Source of the DNA: Pseudomonas fluorescens
GTDB taxonomy: Bacteria > Pseudomonadota > Gammaproteobacteria > Pseudomonadales > Pseudomonadaceae
Assembly (NCBI RefSeq): GCF_000730425.1
Contig: NZ_CP008896.1
Location: 5,332,001-5,396,000, forward strand
Direction: 5' to 3'
DNA length: 64,000 bases
Translations under genes and position numbers: made by a program
The notes under the pieces: generated by a model
What the model was told of the DNA's origin: nothing
Databases searched by the model: none
Seen by the model: the letters and a program-made list of their open reading frames with translations, nothing else
In this document: piece after piece, positions 47,978 to 56,077 of the stretch
Position numbering within the stretch: position 1 is the stretch's first letter
Layout of the letters: the number at the start of each line of letters is the position of its first letter

Positions 47978-49144
47978 TTAGTGGGTAGCAGGAGCCAGGT
48001 CGGCATTGCCGCTCTGGCGGAACGTGATCAGCGTGACCAGCAGCGCCAGGATTGCCAGGGCCGCAGCCGCCAGCGGTACGCTGGTCAGGCCGAAGCCGTG
48101 GGCAATCACACTGCCGCCGACCCAGGCGCCCAAGGCGTTGCCAATGTTGAAAGCGCCGATATTCAGGGTCGAGACCAGGTTGGGCGCGGCCTTGCCGAAG
48201 GTCACCACGTTGATCTGCAGCGCCGGCACGGCGGCAAACGACGCGGTGGCCCAGAGGAACAGGGTGATTTCGGTAGGGATGATGGCGACGCTGGTCCAGG
48301 TCAGTGCGGTGGACACCACGGCCATGCTGACAAACACACCGATCAGGGTGGCCGCCAGGCGCTTGTCCGCCAGCTTGCCGCCGATGATGTTGCCGACGGT
48401 CAGGCCCAGGCCGATCAACAGCAGGGTCCAGGTCACGCCTTTGGGCGAGATACCGGTGACATCACCGAGCAGCGGTGCGACGTAGGTGAAGAGGGTGAAC
48501 ATCGACGCGGCAAACAGCGCGGTCATGCTCAGCGACAGCCAGATCCCAGCACCCTTGAGGGCCGCCAGTTCGGCGCGCATGTCGAGTTTCTCTTCATCAC
48601 GCTTGGCCGGCAGGAAGCGGATCAGGCCAATCAGCGCAATCACGCCAATGACCGTCACGGCCCAGAAGGTCGAGCGCCAGCCGGCTTCCTGGCCCAGCGC
48701 GGTGCCCAGGGGCACACCGAGCACGTTGGCCAGGGTCAGGCCGGTAAACATCAGGGCCACCGCCGACGCACGCTTGTTGGCCGGCACCAGGTTGGCCGCC
48801 ACCACCGAGCCGATCCCAAAGAACGCACCGTGGCACAGGGCGGTGACTACTCGGGCAAACATCAGCACGTTGTAGTCACTGGCCAGGGCGCAGAGCAGGT
48901 TGCCGATGATGAAAATGCCCATCAGCGCTACCAGGGCAGCCTTGCGCGGCAGCTTGGCGGTGGCCAGTGCCATGAAGGGTGCACCAATGGCCACGCCCAG
49001 GGCGTAGCCGGTCACCAGCCAGCCGGCGCCGGGAATCGATACACCGAGGTCGGCCGCCACATCGGGCAGCAGGCCCATGATGACGAATTCGGTGGTGCCG
49101 ATGGCGAAGGCGCTTAAGGCCAGTATGAGTAGCGAGAGAGGCAT
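47978..49144 (-). CDS. MFS drug or sugar efflux transporter (AraJ/DHA1-like)
   Basis: A 388-residue twelve-helix carrier. The N-terminus FAIGTTEFVIMGLLPDVA is the mark of the AraJ/YdhP/PbuE branch of DHA1 exporters. LGVAIGAPFMALATAKLPRK is loop 2-3, and VLGVPLGTALGQEAGWRSTF is motif C (antiporter motif) in helix 5. It is an exporter by family; the substrate is unknown. It lies 11 bases after arsR and 26 before xenB, so it probably exports a toxic compound sensed by the ArsR protein. Confidence 0.92.
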   Translation of the reverse strand: MPLSLLILALSAFAIGTTEFVIMGLLPDVAADLGVSIPGAGWLVTGYALGVAIGAPFMALATAKLPRKAALVALMGIFIIGNLLCALASDYNVLMFARVVTALCHGAFFGIGSVVAANLVPANKRASAVALMFTGLTLANVLGVPLGTALGQEAGWRSTFWAVTVIGVIALIGLIRFLPAKRDEEKLDMRAELAALKGAGIWLSLSMTALFAASMFTLFTYVAPLLGDVTGISPKGVTWTLLLIGLGLTVGNIIGGKLADKRLAATLIGVFVSMAVVSTALTWTSVAIIPTEITLFLWATASFAAVPALQINVVTFGKAAPNLVSTLNIGAFNIGNALGAWVGGSVIAHGFGLTSVPLAAAALAILALLVTLITFRQSGNADLAPATH

Positions 49145-49155
49145 TGTGGGGTCCT

Positions 49156-49470
49156 TTACTGCGGGAGGCTGAGTTCTTCGGTGATGGCTTGGATAAACGC
49201 CTGGATCACGTCTTCATTGCGTCGGAAAAAGTGCCACTGCCCGGCTTTCTGGCTGCTGATCAAGCCTGCCCGTTGCAGGGTGGCCAGGTGTGCCGAGACG
49301 GTGGACTGCGACAGGCCGCAGCGTTGATCGATCTGGCCGGCGCAGATACCGTATTCGTGGTTGTGCACTTGTTCGGGGAATTGCACTTTCGGGTCTTTCA
49401 GCCAGTTGAGAATGTCTCGCCGTACTGGGTGTGCCAGGGCTTTTATTATTTCGTCGAGGTCAATGGACAT
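49156..49470 (-). CDS. ArsR-family transcriptional repressor
   Basis: A 104-residue winged-helix protein. The HTH is SQSTVSAHLATLQRAGLIS and the N-terminal helix is IKALAHPVRRDILNWLK. It lacks the ELCVCDL metal-site motif of ArsR/SmtB. It has two Cys nearby, GICAGQIDQRCG, just before the recognition helix, which could sense electrophiles or oxidants. It is the first gene of arsR-MFS-xenB, and inverted repeats lie directly upstream. The ligand is unknown. Confidence 0.92.
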   Translation of the reverse strand: MSIDLDEIIKALAHPVRRDILNWLKDPKVQFPEQVHNHEYGICAGQIDQRCGLSQSTVSAHLATLQRAGLISSQKAGQWHFFRRNEDVIQAFIQAITEELSLPQ

Positions 49471-49493
49471 GGCAGGGCTCGGTGTGAGTAAAA

Positions 49494-49593
49494 CGTTATA
49501 TCGCGATGAGGCGAACTTTAAATCGCTACATCCCGATATACCAATAAGATTTTGATCTTGTTACCAGATAAATCGGTATATCGGGTTATAACG
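49494..49593. promoter_or_regulatory. Nested inverted repeats, probable ArsR operator
   Basis: An inner pair CCCGATATACC (49532-49542) and GGTATATCGGG (49575-49585) is an 11-bp perfect inverted repeat with a 32-base centre. An outer pair CGTTATA (49494-49500) and TATAACG (49587-49593) flanks it. All lie in the 154-bp gap between arsR and the divergent acpH gene. Confidence 0.65.
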
Positions 49594-49624
49594 ATGCGTT
49601 GGTGGCAGTGCTAAACTGCGCGCC

Positions 49625-50209
49625 ATGAATTATCTCGCACATCTGCACCTCGGCGGCCAACTTCCTGCACAACTGCTGGGCAGTCTCTATGGCGATTTCG
49701 TCAAAGGCCGCCTGCAAGGCCAGTACAGCCCGCAAATCGAGGCGGCGATCCAGTTGCATCGCGCCATCGACCGCTTCACCGACAGTCACCCGTTGGTAGG
49801 GCAGGCGTTGTCACGGTTTACCCTGACCCGGCGCCGCTATGCGGGGATCGTCCTCGACGTGTTTTTTGACCACTGCCTGGCGCGGGATTGGGCGCTGTAT
49901 GCCGACCAGCCGCTGGAGCGCTTTACCTCCCAGGTGTACCGGGTGCTGGCGGCCGAACCGCAGCTGCCGGGGCGCCTGGCGCAGATTGCACCGCATATGG
50001 CGGCTGATGACTGGCTGGGCTCCTACCGAGAGTTCGCGGTCATGGAGCAAGTGCTGCGGGGGATTTCCCGGCGCTTGAGCCAACCCCGGGAACTGGGGCA
50101 GGCGATGCAGGAATTGCGGGTGCTGTATGAGCCGTTGAGCGAGGATTTTCGGGCGTTCTATCCCCAGTTGCAGGGGTTTGCACACAGTCAGCTATCGACA
50201 CCGATCTAA
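49625..50209 (+). CDS. acpH: Acyl-carrier-protein phosphodiesterase (AcpH, DUF479)
   Basis: A 194-residue protein. Its N-terminus MNYLAHLHLGGQLPAQLLG and the segment GDFVKGRLQGQYSPQIEAAI with HRAIDRFTDSHP match AcpH. Conserved HD-like residues are in VFFDHCLARDW. It removes 4'-phosphopantetheine from acyl carrier protein. It is divergent from arsR and followed by a REP pair. The annotated reaction is known from E. coli AcpH. Confidence 0.9.
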   Translation: MNYLAHLHLGGQLPAQLLGSLYGDFVKGRLQGQYSPQIEAAIQLHRAIDRFTDSHPLVGQALSRFTLTRRRYAGIVLDVFFDHCLARDWALYADQPLERFTSQVYRVLAAEPQLPGRLAQIAPHMAADDWLGSYREFAVMEQVLRGISRRLSQPRELGQAMQELRVLYEPLSEDFRAFYPQLQGFAHSQLSTPI

Positions 50210-50210
50210 T

Positions 50211-50280
50211 GTAGGAGCCGGCTTGCCGGCGATAGCGGTGGCGACAGATACACCGCTCTCGCCGGCAAGCCGGCTCCTAC
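50211..50280. repeat. REP pair between acpH and olsA
   Basis: Inverted perfect copies of GTAGGAGCCGGCTTGCCGGC at 50211-50230 and 50261-50280 form a long hairpin between two convergent genes. Confidence 0.88.
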
Positions 50281-50298
50281 GTTTTTTGCGTGTGTGCT

Positions 50299-51090
50299 TC
50301 AGGCGGCGTACGCGGGACGAACCGGCATCTGCTCGCTTTGCGGCACCGGCCCGAACAACGCCTTGTGCACCGCCTGCTGCGCCTGATACGCCAGCGCTGC
50401 GCGCTCCTGCCCGGCGCAGGCAATCGGCTTGAGCAAATGAATCTCAACGTCGCCCTGATCATTGCCAAACAGACGCATCAGGTGCGAGAGCAGGTCATCG
50501 TCACCAATGAACGGTGCGAGTGGATCAATCTGCCCATCGCGCAGATAACGGATGGCCACCGGTTGCAGCGCCACGTCGGCATCAATCGCACTGGCCAGCA
50601 GCCGGCCATGGAAGGTGCGCAGGCTGCGGCCATCGGTGGTGGTGCCTTCGGGGAACATCAGCAGCGGGTGTTTTTGCTGCAGATGGCGGGTCATCTGCTT
50701 GCGGATCAATTGGCTGTCCCCCGAGCCACGGCGGATAAACAGGCTGCCGGCCTTGGCCGCCAGCCAGCCGGCCACCGGCCAGGTGCGCACTTCGGCCTTG
50801 GACAGGAACGACAGCGGCGCCACCATGCCCAGCAGCGGGATGTCAGTCCATGACACATGGTTGCTGACCCACAGCATGGGCTGTTGCGGCAGCTCGCCGT
50901 GCACGCTCACGCGAAAGGGCAGGGCATTGCTCAGGCGTGCCATGAAAAAGCGCGACCAGCGTTGGCGCCGCACCATGGAGTTGGCGATCCCCAGGCGCTC
51001 GAACAGGCCAAACACACCGGCCATGCTCAAGCCCAGGGCCACCACCAGCAGCACGCGGGCGATCCGCCCGTAGACCCGCAGGCGGCCCAT
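50299..51090 (-). CDS. olsA: Lyso-ornithine lipid O-acyltransferase (OlsA, PlsC family)
   Basis: A 263-residue membrane-bound acyltransferase from the ATG at 51090 ([19 protein letters not shown]). An N-terminal membrane helix precedes the motif VSNHVSWTDIPLLG (HX4D), followed by FIRRGSGDSQLIRKQM and FPEGTTTDG (motif III). It adds the second acyl chain to lyso-ornithine lipid. Its start overlaps the olsB stop by one base, so the two are coupled. Confidence 0.9.
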   Translation of the reverse strand: MGRLRVYGRIARVLLVVALGLSMAGVFGLFERLGIANSMVRRQRWSRFFMARLSNALPFRVSVHGELPQQPMLWVSNHVSWTDIPLLGMVAPLSFLSKAEVRTWPVAGWLAAKAGSLFIRRGSGDSQLIRKQMTRHLQQKHPLLMFPEGTTTDGRSLRTFHGRLLASAIDADVALQPVAIRYLRDGQIDPLAPFIGDDDLLSHLMRLFGNDQGDVEIHLLKPIACAGQERAALAYQAQQAVHKALFGPVPQSEQMPVRPAYAA

Positions 51091-51845
51091 CACATGGCCG
51101 CCTTGAAGTGGCGGGCATAGCGCGGGCACAACTCGTCGCGCTTGAGCAGGATGAACACATCGGCCACCTGGAAGTCCTCGTCCCAGCACGGCTCACCGCA
51201 GATCTTCGCGCCCAGGCGCATGTAGGCCTTGAGTAGCGGTGGCATTTCGGCGATGACGTTGGACGGCAGGTCCAGGCTCGGCAGTGGTTTTTTCGGCTCG
51301 GCCCGCAGGTGTTCGTTGCACAGGTAGCGTTCGCGCAGGCGCTGCATGATCGCATGGGCCTGGATGCCGCCGTCGTGCATCGGGATGCTCGCGCAGCCCA
51401 TCAGGTAGCTGTAGCCGCCCTGGTTGAGGACTTCGGCCAACTCGCCCCACAACACCGCGATAGTGCCGCCGTTGCGGTAGGCCGGGTCGACACAGGTACG
51501 GCCGATTTCCAGGATCGGCCCCTGCAAATGCAACAGGCCGTGGAGGCTGAACTCTTCTTCGCTGTAAAACCGGCCCAGGGTGCTGGCTGCCTGGTGATCC
51601 AGCAGCCGGGTGGTGGCAACCAGTCGCCCGGTATTCAAGTCCCGTACGCCAATGTGGCTGCAGTGAACATCGTAGTCATCCATGTCCAGGCCCAGCTCTG
51701 CGCCTTTGAGCTTGGCATTGAACTCGCCGCTGAATACGGTGAAACGCAGGGCCTGAGCTTCCTGCAAAGCCTGGGCACCGATCAGGCGTTCGGCTTGCAG
51801 ACGGCGTTCATTGCCGGTGTCACTGATGCGGGCGATCTGAGTCAT
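51090..51845 (-). CDS. olsB: L-ornithine N-alpha-acyltransferase (OlsB, GNAT-like)
   Basis: A 251-residue soluble acyltransferase. Key segments are [52 protein letters not shown] (acyl-carrier binding loop) and [13 protein letters not shown]. It transfers a 3-hydroxyacyl chain from ACP to ornithine, the first step of ornithine lipid synthesis, usually induced by low phosphate. olsA follows with a one-base overlap. Confidence 0.92.
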   Translation of the reverse strand: MTQIARISDTGNERRLQAERLIGAQALQEAQALRFTVFSGEFNAKLKGAELGLDMDDYDVHCSHIGVRDLNTGRLVATTRLLDHQAASTLGRFYSEEEFSLHGLLHLQGPILEIGRTCVDPAYRNGGTIAVLWGELAEVLNQGGYSYLMGCASIPMHDGGIQAHAIMQRLRERYLCNEHLRAEPKKPLPSLDLPSNVIAEMPPLLKAYMRLGAKICGEPCWDEDFQVADVFILLKRDELCPRYARHFKAAM

Positions 51846-51975
51846 GGCGAGTCTCCAGGTGCCGGCCAGGGTTGCGGCCAGTCGACTTTGTTGTGCAAAG
51901 TCAGGCTATGTACCCCCGGTGTCATCTCCATGAATCTACGGTGACGCTTAGATGACAGCCCCCAAGGAGCCTTCC

Positions 51976-52848
51976 ATGCCCTGGCACGCTTTGCTCGATC
52001 GACCTGACCGATTGCCCATCCACGCCAACCTGGCCGAGGGCTACAGCGTTTTATTGCAGCGCCTGGGGCAGGTGACGCCCTTTGAGCTGGCGACCCAGGG
52101 CGCGCGTCTGATGGCCACACCCGGCCTGGCGTTTCTGGTGGGGTATCAAGCTGCTTTGCGCGCGTTATGGCCCAGCGCACCCCACAGCCTGGGCGCCTTG
52201 TGTGCGACCGAACAGCGCAGCCTGCGCCCGCTGGACATGCAAACGCGTCTGGACGACCTGCGCTTGAGCGGACGCAAGGACTTCGTCACCGCCGGCGATG
52301 CGGCCGACTGGCTGTTGATCGCCGCCCGCTGCGAGGCTGCCGACGAAAAACCGCGCCTGAGCCTGGCAGTGGTGTTGGCCGGTGAGCCCGGTGTACGCGT
52401 GGAGCCCTTGCCCGCGATTCCCTTGATGCCCGACATCAGCCACGGTCGCGTCTACCTCGACCACGCTGCCTGCGAGCGCCTGCCGGGGGATGGCTGGGAC
52501 GATTACGTCAAACCCTTTCGCACCCTGGAGGACACCTATGTACTCAGCGCGATGACCGCCTGGCTGCATGGCATCGGTCAGGAGTGTGGCTGGCTCCAGC
52601 CGCTGCGCCTGCAGTTACTGGCGCTGTTGGCCGGCTGCGCCGAGGTTGCTCGCCAACCCAGTGCCTCAGCGGCGGGGCATGTGCTGTTGGGTGGATTGTT
52701 TGCTCAGTTCGAGGCGCTGAAGCCGCAGGTCAATCAAGCGATGGGGATGGGACCATGGGCTGCGATGTGGCAGCGCGACCAAGCTGTATTGGACCTCGCT
52801 GCCAGCGCCCGGGCCAAGCGCCTGGAAAAAGCCTTGCAACCCTTGTAG
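51976..52848 (+). CDS. Acyl-CoA dehydrogenase-like protein, truncated fold
   Basis: A 290-residue protein; ATG 51976 follows an AAGGAG site (in-frame ATG 51952 overlaps that site). The middle part has the acyl-CoA dehydrogenase segment TEQRSLRPLDMQTRLDDLRL and GRKDFVTAGDAADWLLIAARC. The usual length is 380 or more, and the C-terminal catalytic region is hard to find, so activity is doubtful. Its TAG stop is part of the following REP. It is divergent from olsBA, which may hint at a lipid role. Confidence 0.7.
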   Translation: MPWHALLDRPDRLPIHANLAEGYSVLLQRLGQVTPFELATQGARLMATPGLAFLVGYQAALRALWPSAPHSLGALCATEQRSLRPLDMQTRLDDLRLSGRKDFVTAGDAADWLLIAARCEAADEKPRLSLAVVLAGEPGVRVEPLPAIPLMPDISHGRVYLDHAACERLPGDGWDDYVKPFRTLEDTYVLSAMTAWLHGIGQECGWLQPLRLQLLALLAGCAEVARQPSASAAGHVLLGGLFAQFEALKPQVNQAMGMGPWAAMWQRDQAVLDLAASARAKRLEKALQPL

Positions 52849-52929
52849 GAGCCGGCTTGCGGGCGATGAGGCCATTGAGTGCTGCGCTGATCTTGCGGGT
52901 GCCATCGCCGGCAAGCCGGCACCTACAGG
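52844..52929. repeat. REP pair overlapping a stop codon
   Basis: GTAGGAGCCGGCTTG at 52845 and its inverse CAAGCCGGCACCTAC ending near 52926. The first arm contains the TAG stop of the acyl-CoA dehydrogenase-like gene. Confidence 0.82.
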
Positions 52930-53007
52930 AGGCAAGGTAGGTTTGTCGCCAAACCGTCATTTATCTGCATTAGGCTCGCGGGCTTGAATGCCCCCGAGTG
53001 CTTGTCC

Positions 53008-54090
53008 ATGGTCAAAGGCCTGCTGTGCGTCGCCTTGTTGCTGTTCACTGCTACCGCACATGCCCAGGCCTGGCCGGCGAAGGATTGGCCCCAGGGCGCG
53101 CAATTGGCCGGCCCCGCCGTCAAGGCGCTGGAGGACTATGCTTTTGCGGCCCGCAATGACATCACCCGCGAAGGTATCCGTACCGACGCGCTGCTGGTGA
53201 TCCGCGACGGCGAAGTCATTTATGAGCGTTACGCCGCGCCCACTACCGCCACTACGCCGCACCTGACCTGGTCCATCAGCAAAAGCCTGATGGCCACGGT
53301 ATTGGGCGTTGCCTACGGCGAAAACCGCTTCAAGCTGAGCGACCCGGCCGCGCGCTTTTATCCGCCGATGAAACAGCACCCGAGCATCACCCTGGCGCAC
53401 CTGCTGAACTGGACCTCGGGCCTGGACTGGCAGGAAGACTACGAATACGCGCCGCTGAAATCCTCGGTGGTGGCGATGCTCTACACCCGTGGCCGCGCCG
53501 ATATGGCGGAGTTTGCCGCCGATACCACCCCCTTCGCCGTCCCGGGCCAGGCATTTCGCTACTCCAGCGGCGACAGTAATCTATTGTCCGCCGCCCTCAA
53601 GGGCATGCTCGGCCACAAGGCCTATGTCGATTACCCGTGGACCGCACTGTTCAGGCCTTTGGGGATTCGCAGCGTCACCTGGGAAAGTGATGCCAATGAA
53701 ACCTTTGTCGCTTCGTCCTATGCCTATATGACCGCCCGCGATCTGGCGCGGATAGGCTTGTTGATGGCGCGGGACGGGCGCTGGGGCGAGCGGCAGCTGT
53801 TGCCCAGGGATTGGGTCGCGTTCAACCGGCAACCTGCTGCGCAATACCAGGCCGGCCAGGACATTGCCGTCCCGGGCGGCCATTGGTGGCTCAACCGCGA
53901 AGTACAGGGCGCACCACGACCCTGGCCGGATGCGCCCGCCGAGACATTCGCCGCCCTGGGGCACTGGGGCCAGGCGTTGTATGTCATGCCCGAAGAGAAG
54001 CTGGTGATCGTGCGCTACGGCGACGACCGCGACGGTAGCTATCGCCACAACGAACTGCTCAAGCGCGTGCTCGCGGCGGTGCAGCCATGA
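53008..54090 (+). CDS. Secreted serine hydrolase (class C beta-lactamase fold)
   Basis: A 360-residue protein from the ATG at 53008 (MVKGLLCVALLLFTATAHA, signal peptide). An earlier in-frame TTG (52984) is not needed. The catalytic S-x-x-K is in WSISKSLMATVLGVAYG near residue 95. The Tyr motif may be RYSSGDSN and the third box HWG in LGHWGQALYV. It is probably a periplasmic esterase or peptidase of the penicillin-binding-like family. The next gene overlaps its stop by four bases. Confidence 0.88.
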   Translation: MVKGLLCVALLLFTATAHAQAWPAKDWPQGAQLAGPAVKALEDYAFAARNDITREGIRTDALLVIRDGEVIYERYAAPTTATTPHLTWSISKSLMATVLGVAYGENRFKLSDPAARFYPPMKQHPSITLAHLLNWTSGLDWQEDYEYAPLKSSVVAMLYTRGRADMAEFAADTTPFAVPGQAFRYSSGDSNLLSAALKGMLGHKAYVDYPWTALFRPLGIRSVTWESDANETFVASSYAYMTARDLARIGLLMARDGRWGERQLLPRDWVAFNRQPAAQYQAGQDIAVPGGHWWLNREVQGAPRPWPDAPAETFAALGHWGQALYVMPEEKLVIVRYGDDRDGSYRHNELLKRVLAAVQP

Positions 54091-54401
54091 TCCGTCGCCG
54101 TCCGTTTATCAGCCTGTTTCTCCTGCTGTTGCTCGCGTTGCTGGGGTGGATCTGGCACGAACGCGTCAACCTGCAAGCCTTCCCCGACATCATCGCCGCC
54201 TACACCGCCAAGGAGTATTGCTCCTGTCGGTATGTGGCGGGTAACCCGGCTGACTATTGCCTGGGCTACGTGAAGCAATACATCCCCACCAGCGCGTTTG
54301 CCGATCACCCGGACACCCGCCTGGTCACCGCCAGCGGCCTGGGTCGCAGCCACAGCGCCCAATGGTTGGGCGAGCGCCAGGGGTGTCGATTGCTGCCTTG
54401 A
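54087..54401 (+). CDS. Small membrane-anchored protein coupled to the serine hydrolase
   Basis: A 104-residue protein overlapping the previous gene by four bases (ATGA), so probably cotranslated with it. Residues 8-22 form a membrane helix (LFLLLLLALLGWIWHERVN). The rest should face the periplasm and has four Cys (YCSCRYVAG, DYCLGYV, GCRLLP) that could form disulfides. No known domain is recognised. It may help fold or anchor the hydrolase. It ends 43 bases before the first IS target site. Confidence 0.7.
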   Translation: MIRRRPFISLFLLLLLALLGWIWHERVNLQAFPDIIAAYTAKEYCSCRYVAGNPADYCLGYVKQYIPTSAFADHPDTRLVTASGLGRSHSAQWLGERQGCRLLP

Positions 54402-54444
54402 GATGCGGTGGCGAGCGGGAGAGAGCATGCACCAAGTGTCGTCT

Positions 54445-54448
54445 CTAA
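54445..54448. other. Target-site duplication CTAA, left of IS copy 1
   Basis: CTAA abuts the IS left end (GGAAACTC) and is repeated at 55641-55644 after the right end (GACCTTCC). A 4-bp YTAR duplication is the IS5-family pattern. Confidence 0.8.
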
Positions 54449-55640
54449 GGAAACTCTGAAAAAGACTTCCAAATCTGGTGAGATACGGCTGTCCCACGAA
54501 CTGAACGGTTGAGCCCCGATGAAGCAAATGTCTTTCGCTGATGCCGAGTACGCAGGCAAACGTAAGCAGACCCGCCGTGAGCGTTTCCTGATTGAGATGG
54601 ATCAGGTCGTGCCCTGGAAAGGCCTGATTGCGTTGATCGAGCCGCATTATCCGAAGGGTGAAGGCGGTCGTCCGGCGTATCCGTTGATGGCCATGCTGCG
54701 GGTTCATCTGATGCAAAACTGGTTCGGCTACAGCGATCCGGCGATGGAAGAGTCCCTCTACGAAACCACGATTCTGCGCCAGTTTGCCGGGCTGCATTTG
54801 GATCGGATTCCGGATGAAACCACGATCCTCAACTTCCGCCGGCTGTTGGAAAAACATGAGCTGGCCGGTGGGATTTTGCAGGTCATCAACGGCTATTTGG
54901 GCGACCGAGGTTTGCTGCTGCGTCAGGGAACTGTGGTCGATGCGACGATCATTCATGCGCCCAGTTCGACCAAGAACAAGGACGGTAAACGCGACCCCGA
55001 AATGCACCAGACAAAGAAAGGAAATCAGTACTATTTCGGGATGAAATCGCACATCGGTGTCGATGTTGAATCCGGTCTGGTACATAGCGTGGTGGGCACG
55101 GCGGCGAATGTGGCGGACGTGACTCAGGTCGATCAGTTGCTGCATGGCGAGGAAACTTACGTCTCTGGCGATGCCGGTTACACCGGCGTGGAGAAGCGTG
55201 CGGAGCATCAACATCGCCAGATGATCTGGTCGATCGCAGCGCGCCCCAGCAGCTATAAGAAGCATGCAAAAAAGAGCCTGATCGGTCGCATGCGCCGCAA
55301 AATCGAATACGCGAAAGCTCAAGTCCGGGCCAAGGTTGAGCATCCATTCAGGGTGATCAAGCGCCAGTTTGGTTATACGAAAGTCCGCTTCCGAGGCTTG
55401 GTGAAAAACACCGCGCAGCAGACCACACTGTTTGCCTTATCGAACCTGTGGATGATGCGAAAACGACTGTTGAATGCAGGCGAGGTGCGCCTGTGATGTG
55501 GACAATGAGCCCTGAAAAGGTGCTATTCCGCAAAAAACAGTGAACTGACAGGAGGAAAGGTCTGATTTTCGATTAAGTCGGTGTTTTTTGAACCTCAGAC
55601 AGCGAGGCCGTTAAAAACGGCTGCTTACTTCAGACCTTCC
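54449..55640 (+). mobile_element. IS5-family insertion sequence, copy 1
   Basis: A 1192-bp element with imperfect terminal inverted repeats, GGAAACTCTGAAAAAG at the left and GGAAGGTCTGAAGTAAG (minus strand) at the right. It has one transposase gene and is flanked by CTAA duplications. As far as can be read, it is identical to copy 2 at 57702-58893, in opposite orientation. Confidence 0.92.
54519..55496 (+). CDS. IS5-family transposase (copy 1)
   Basis: A 325-residue DDE transposase. VVDATIIHAPSSTKNKDG holds the first catalytic Asp, YVSGDAGYTGVEKRA the second, and RAKVEHPFRVIKRQFGYTK the Glu with the Y-R-E-K pattern. This is the IS5 group of the IS5 family. The frame is intact and the protein is identical to copy 2, so the element may still be active. 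It carries the IS with no passenger gene. Confidence 0.95.
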   Translation: MKQMSFADAEYAGKRKQTRRERFLIEMDQVVPWKGLIALIEPHYPKGEGGRPAYPLMAMLRVHLMQNWFGYSDPAMEESLYETTILRQFAGLHLDRIPDETTILNFRRLLEKHELAGGILQVINGYLGDRGLLLRQGTVVDATIIHAPSSTKNKDGKRDPEMHQTKKGNQYYFGMKSHIGVDVESGLVHSVVGTAANVADVTQVDQLLHGEETYVSGDAGYTGVEKRAEHQHRQMIWSIAARPSSYKKHAKKSLIGRMRRKIEYAKAQVRAKVEHPFRVIKRQFGYTKVRFRGLVKNTAQQTTLFALSNLWMMRKRLLNAGEVRL

Positions 55641-55690
55641 CTAAATATGCCGAGCACTACTTTCAACGTGGGTGATCGTCCATCAAGTTA
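55641..55690 (-). pseudogene. Decayed fragment of a second PAAR-effector gene, cut by IS copy 1
   Basis: Minus strand GACGATCACCCACGTTGAAA followed by GTAGTGCTCGGCAT aligns with GGCGATCACCCCAAGTTGAA and AACCGCGCTCGGCAT in the intact effector gene (its residues about 303-316, GDHPKLKTALGI). One base is missing, so the frame is broken. It starts directly after the stop of the immunity-like gene. Past the IS, at 54430-54440, TTGGTGCAT weakly matches the next effector segment CTGGTACAT. This looks like the left-over toxin part of a replaced cassette. Confidence 0.6.
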
Positions 55691-56077
55691 TTTAAGTCCC
55701 AGAAACGCAGATGCGACCACAAGCCAGGCAACACAACCCAGAAGCATCACTAATTTAATCTTCAATAGCCGTTTAAGGTGAGGCGGGAAGTTTTCAAGAT
55801 CGATGGGGTCCAGTTCACCAATGATGAGTGATGCCTTCGGAAGCAAGATCATCTGGGTGATTTTTACGATCTCAAAGATGGACCAAATCAGCCCTCGCTT
55901 TCCCAGTCTTGGGCCCCATAGATAAATATAACGGCTGTTCTTCAAGGCTTCCTTGATAGCGTCCAGATGACGGCGACTCAGGTAAAGACTGAATGTAAGC
56001 CCTGCTGCGGCAAGCAGGCCCCAGCCACCAGTAATAATGATCGCAATCCAGGGGGACCAAGTGTCGATAATGCTCAT
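55688..56077 (-). CDS. Small membrane protein, probable immunity protein
   Basis: A 129-residue protein with two or three membrane helices: WIAIIITGGWGLLAAAGLTF near the N-terminus and KLVMLLGCVAWLVVASAFLG at the C-terminus, with a charged middle (LYLSRRHLDAIKEALKNS). Its ATG overlaps the effector stop by four bases, the usual arrangement for immunity genes of type VI effectors. Immunity proteins against membrane-damaging toxins are often integral membrane proteins, which fits. No sequence family is recognised; the role is inferred from context. Confidence 0.7.
   Translation of the reverse strand: MSIIDTWSPWIAIIITGGWGLLAAAGLTFSLYLSRRHLDAIKEALKNSRYIYLWGPRLGKRGLIWSIFEIVKITQMILLPKASLIIGELDPIDLENFPPHLKRLLKIKLVMLLGCVAWLVVASAFLGLK

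Noticed and set aside
55581..55781. 66-codon plus-strand frame across the IS copy 1 right end
   Set aside because: It crosses the IS boundary and the effector remnant, so it is a chance open frame.
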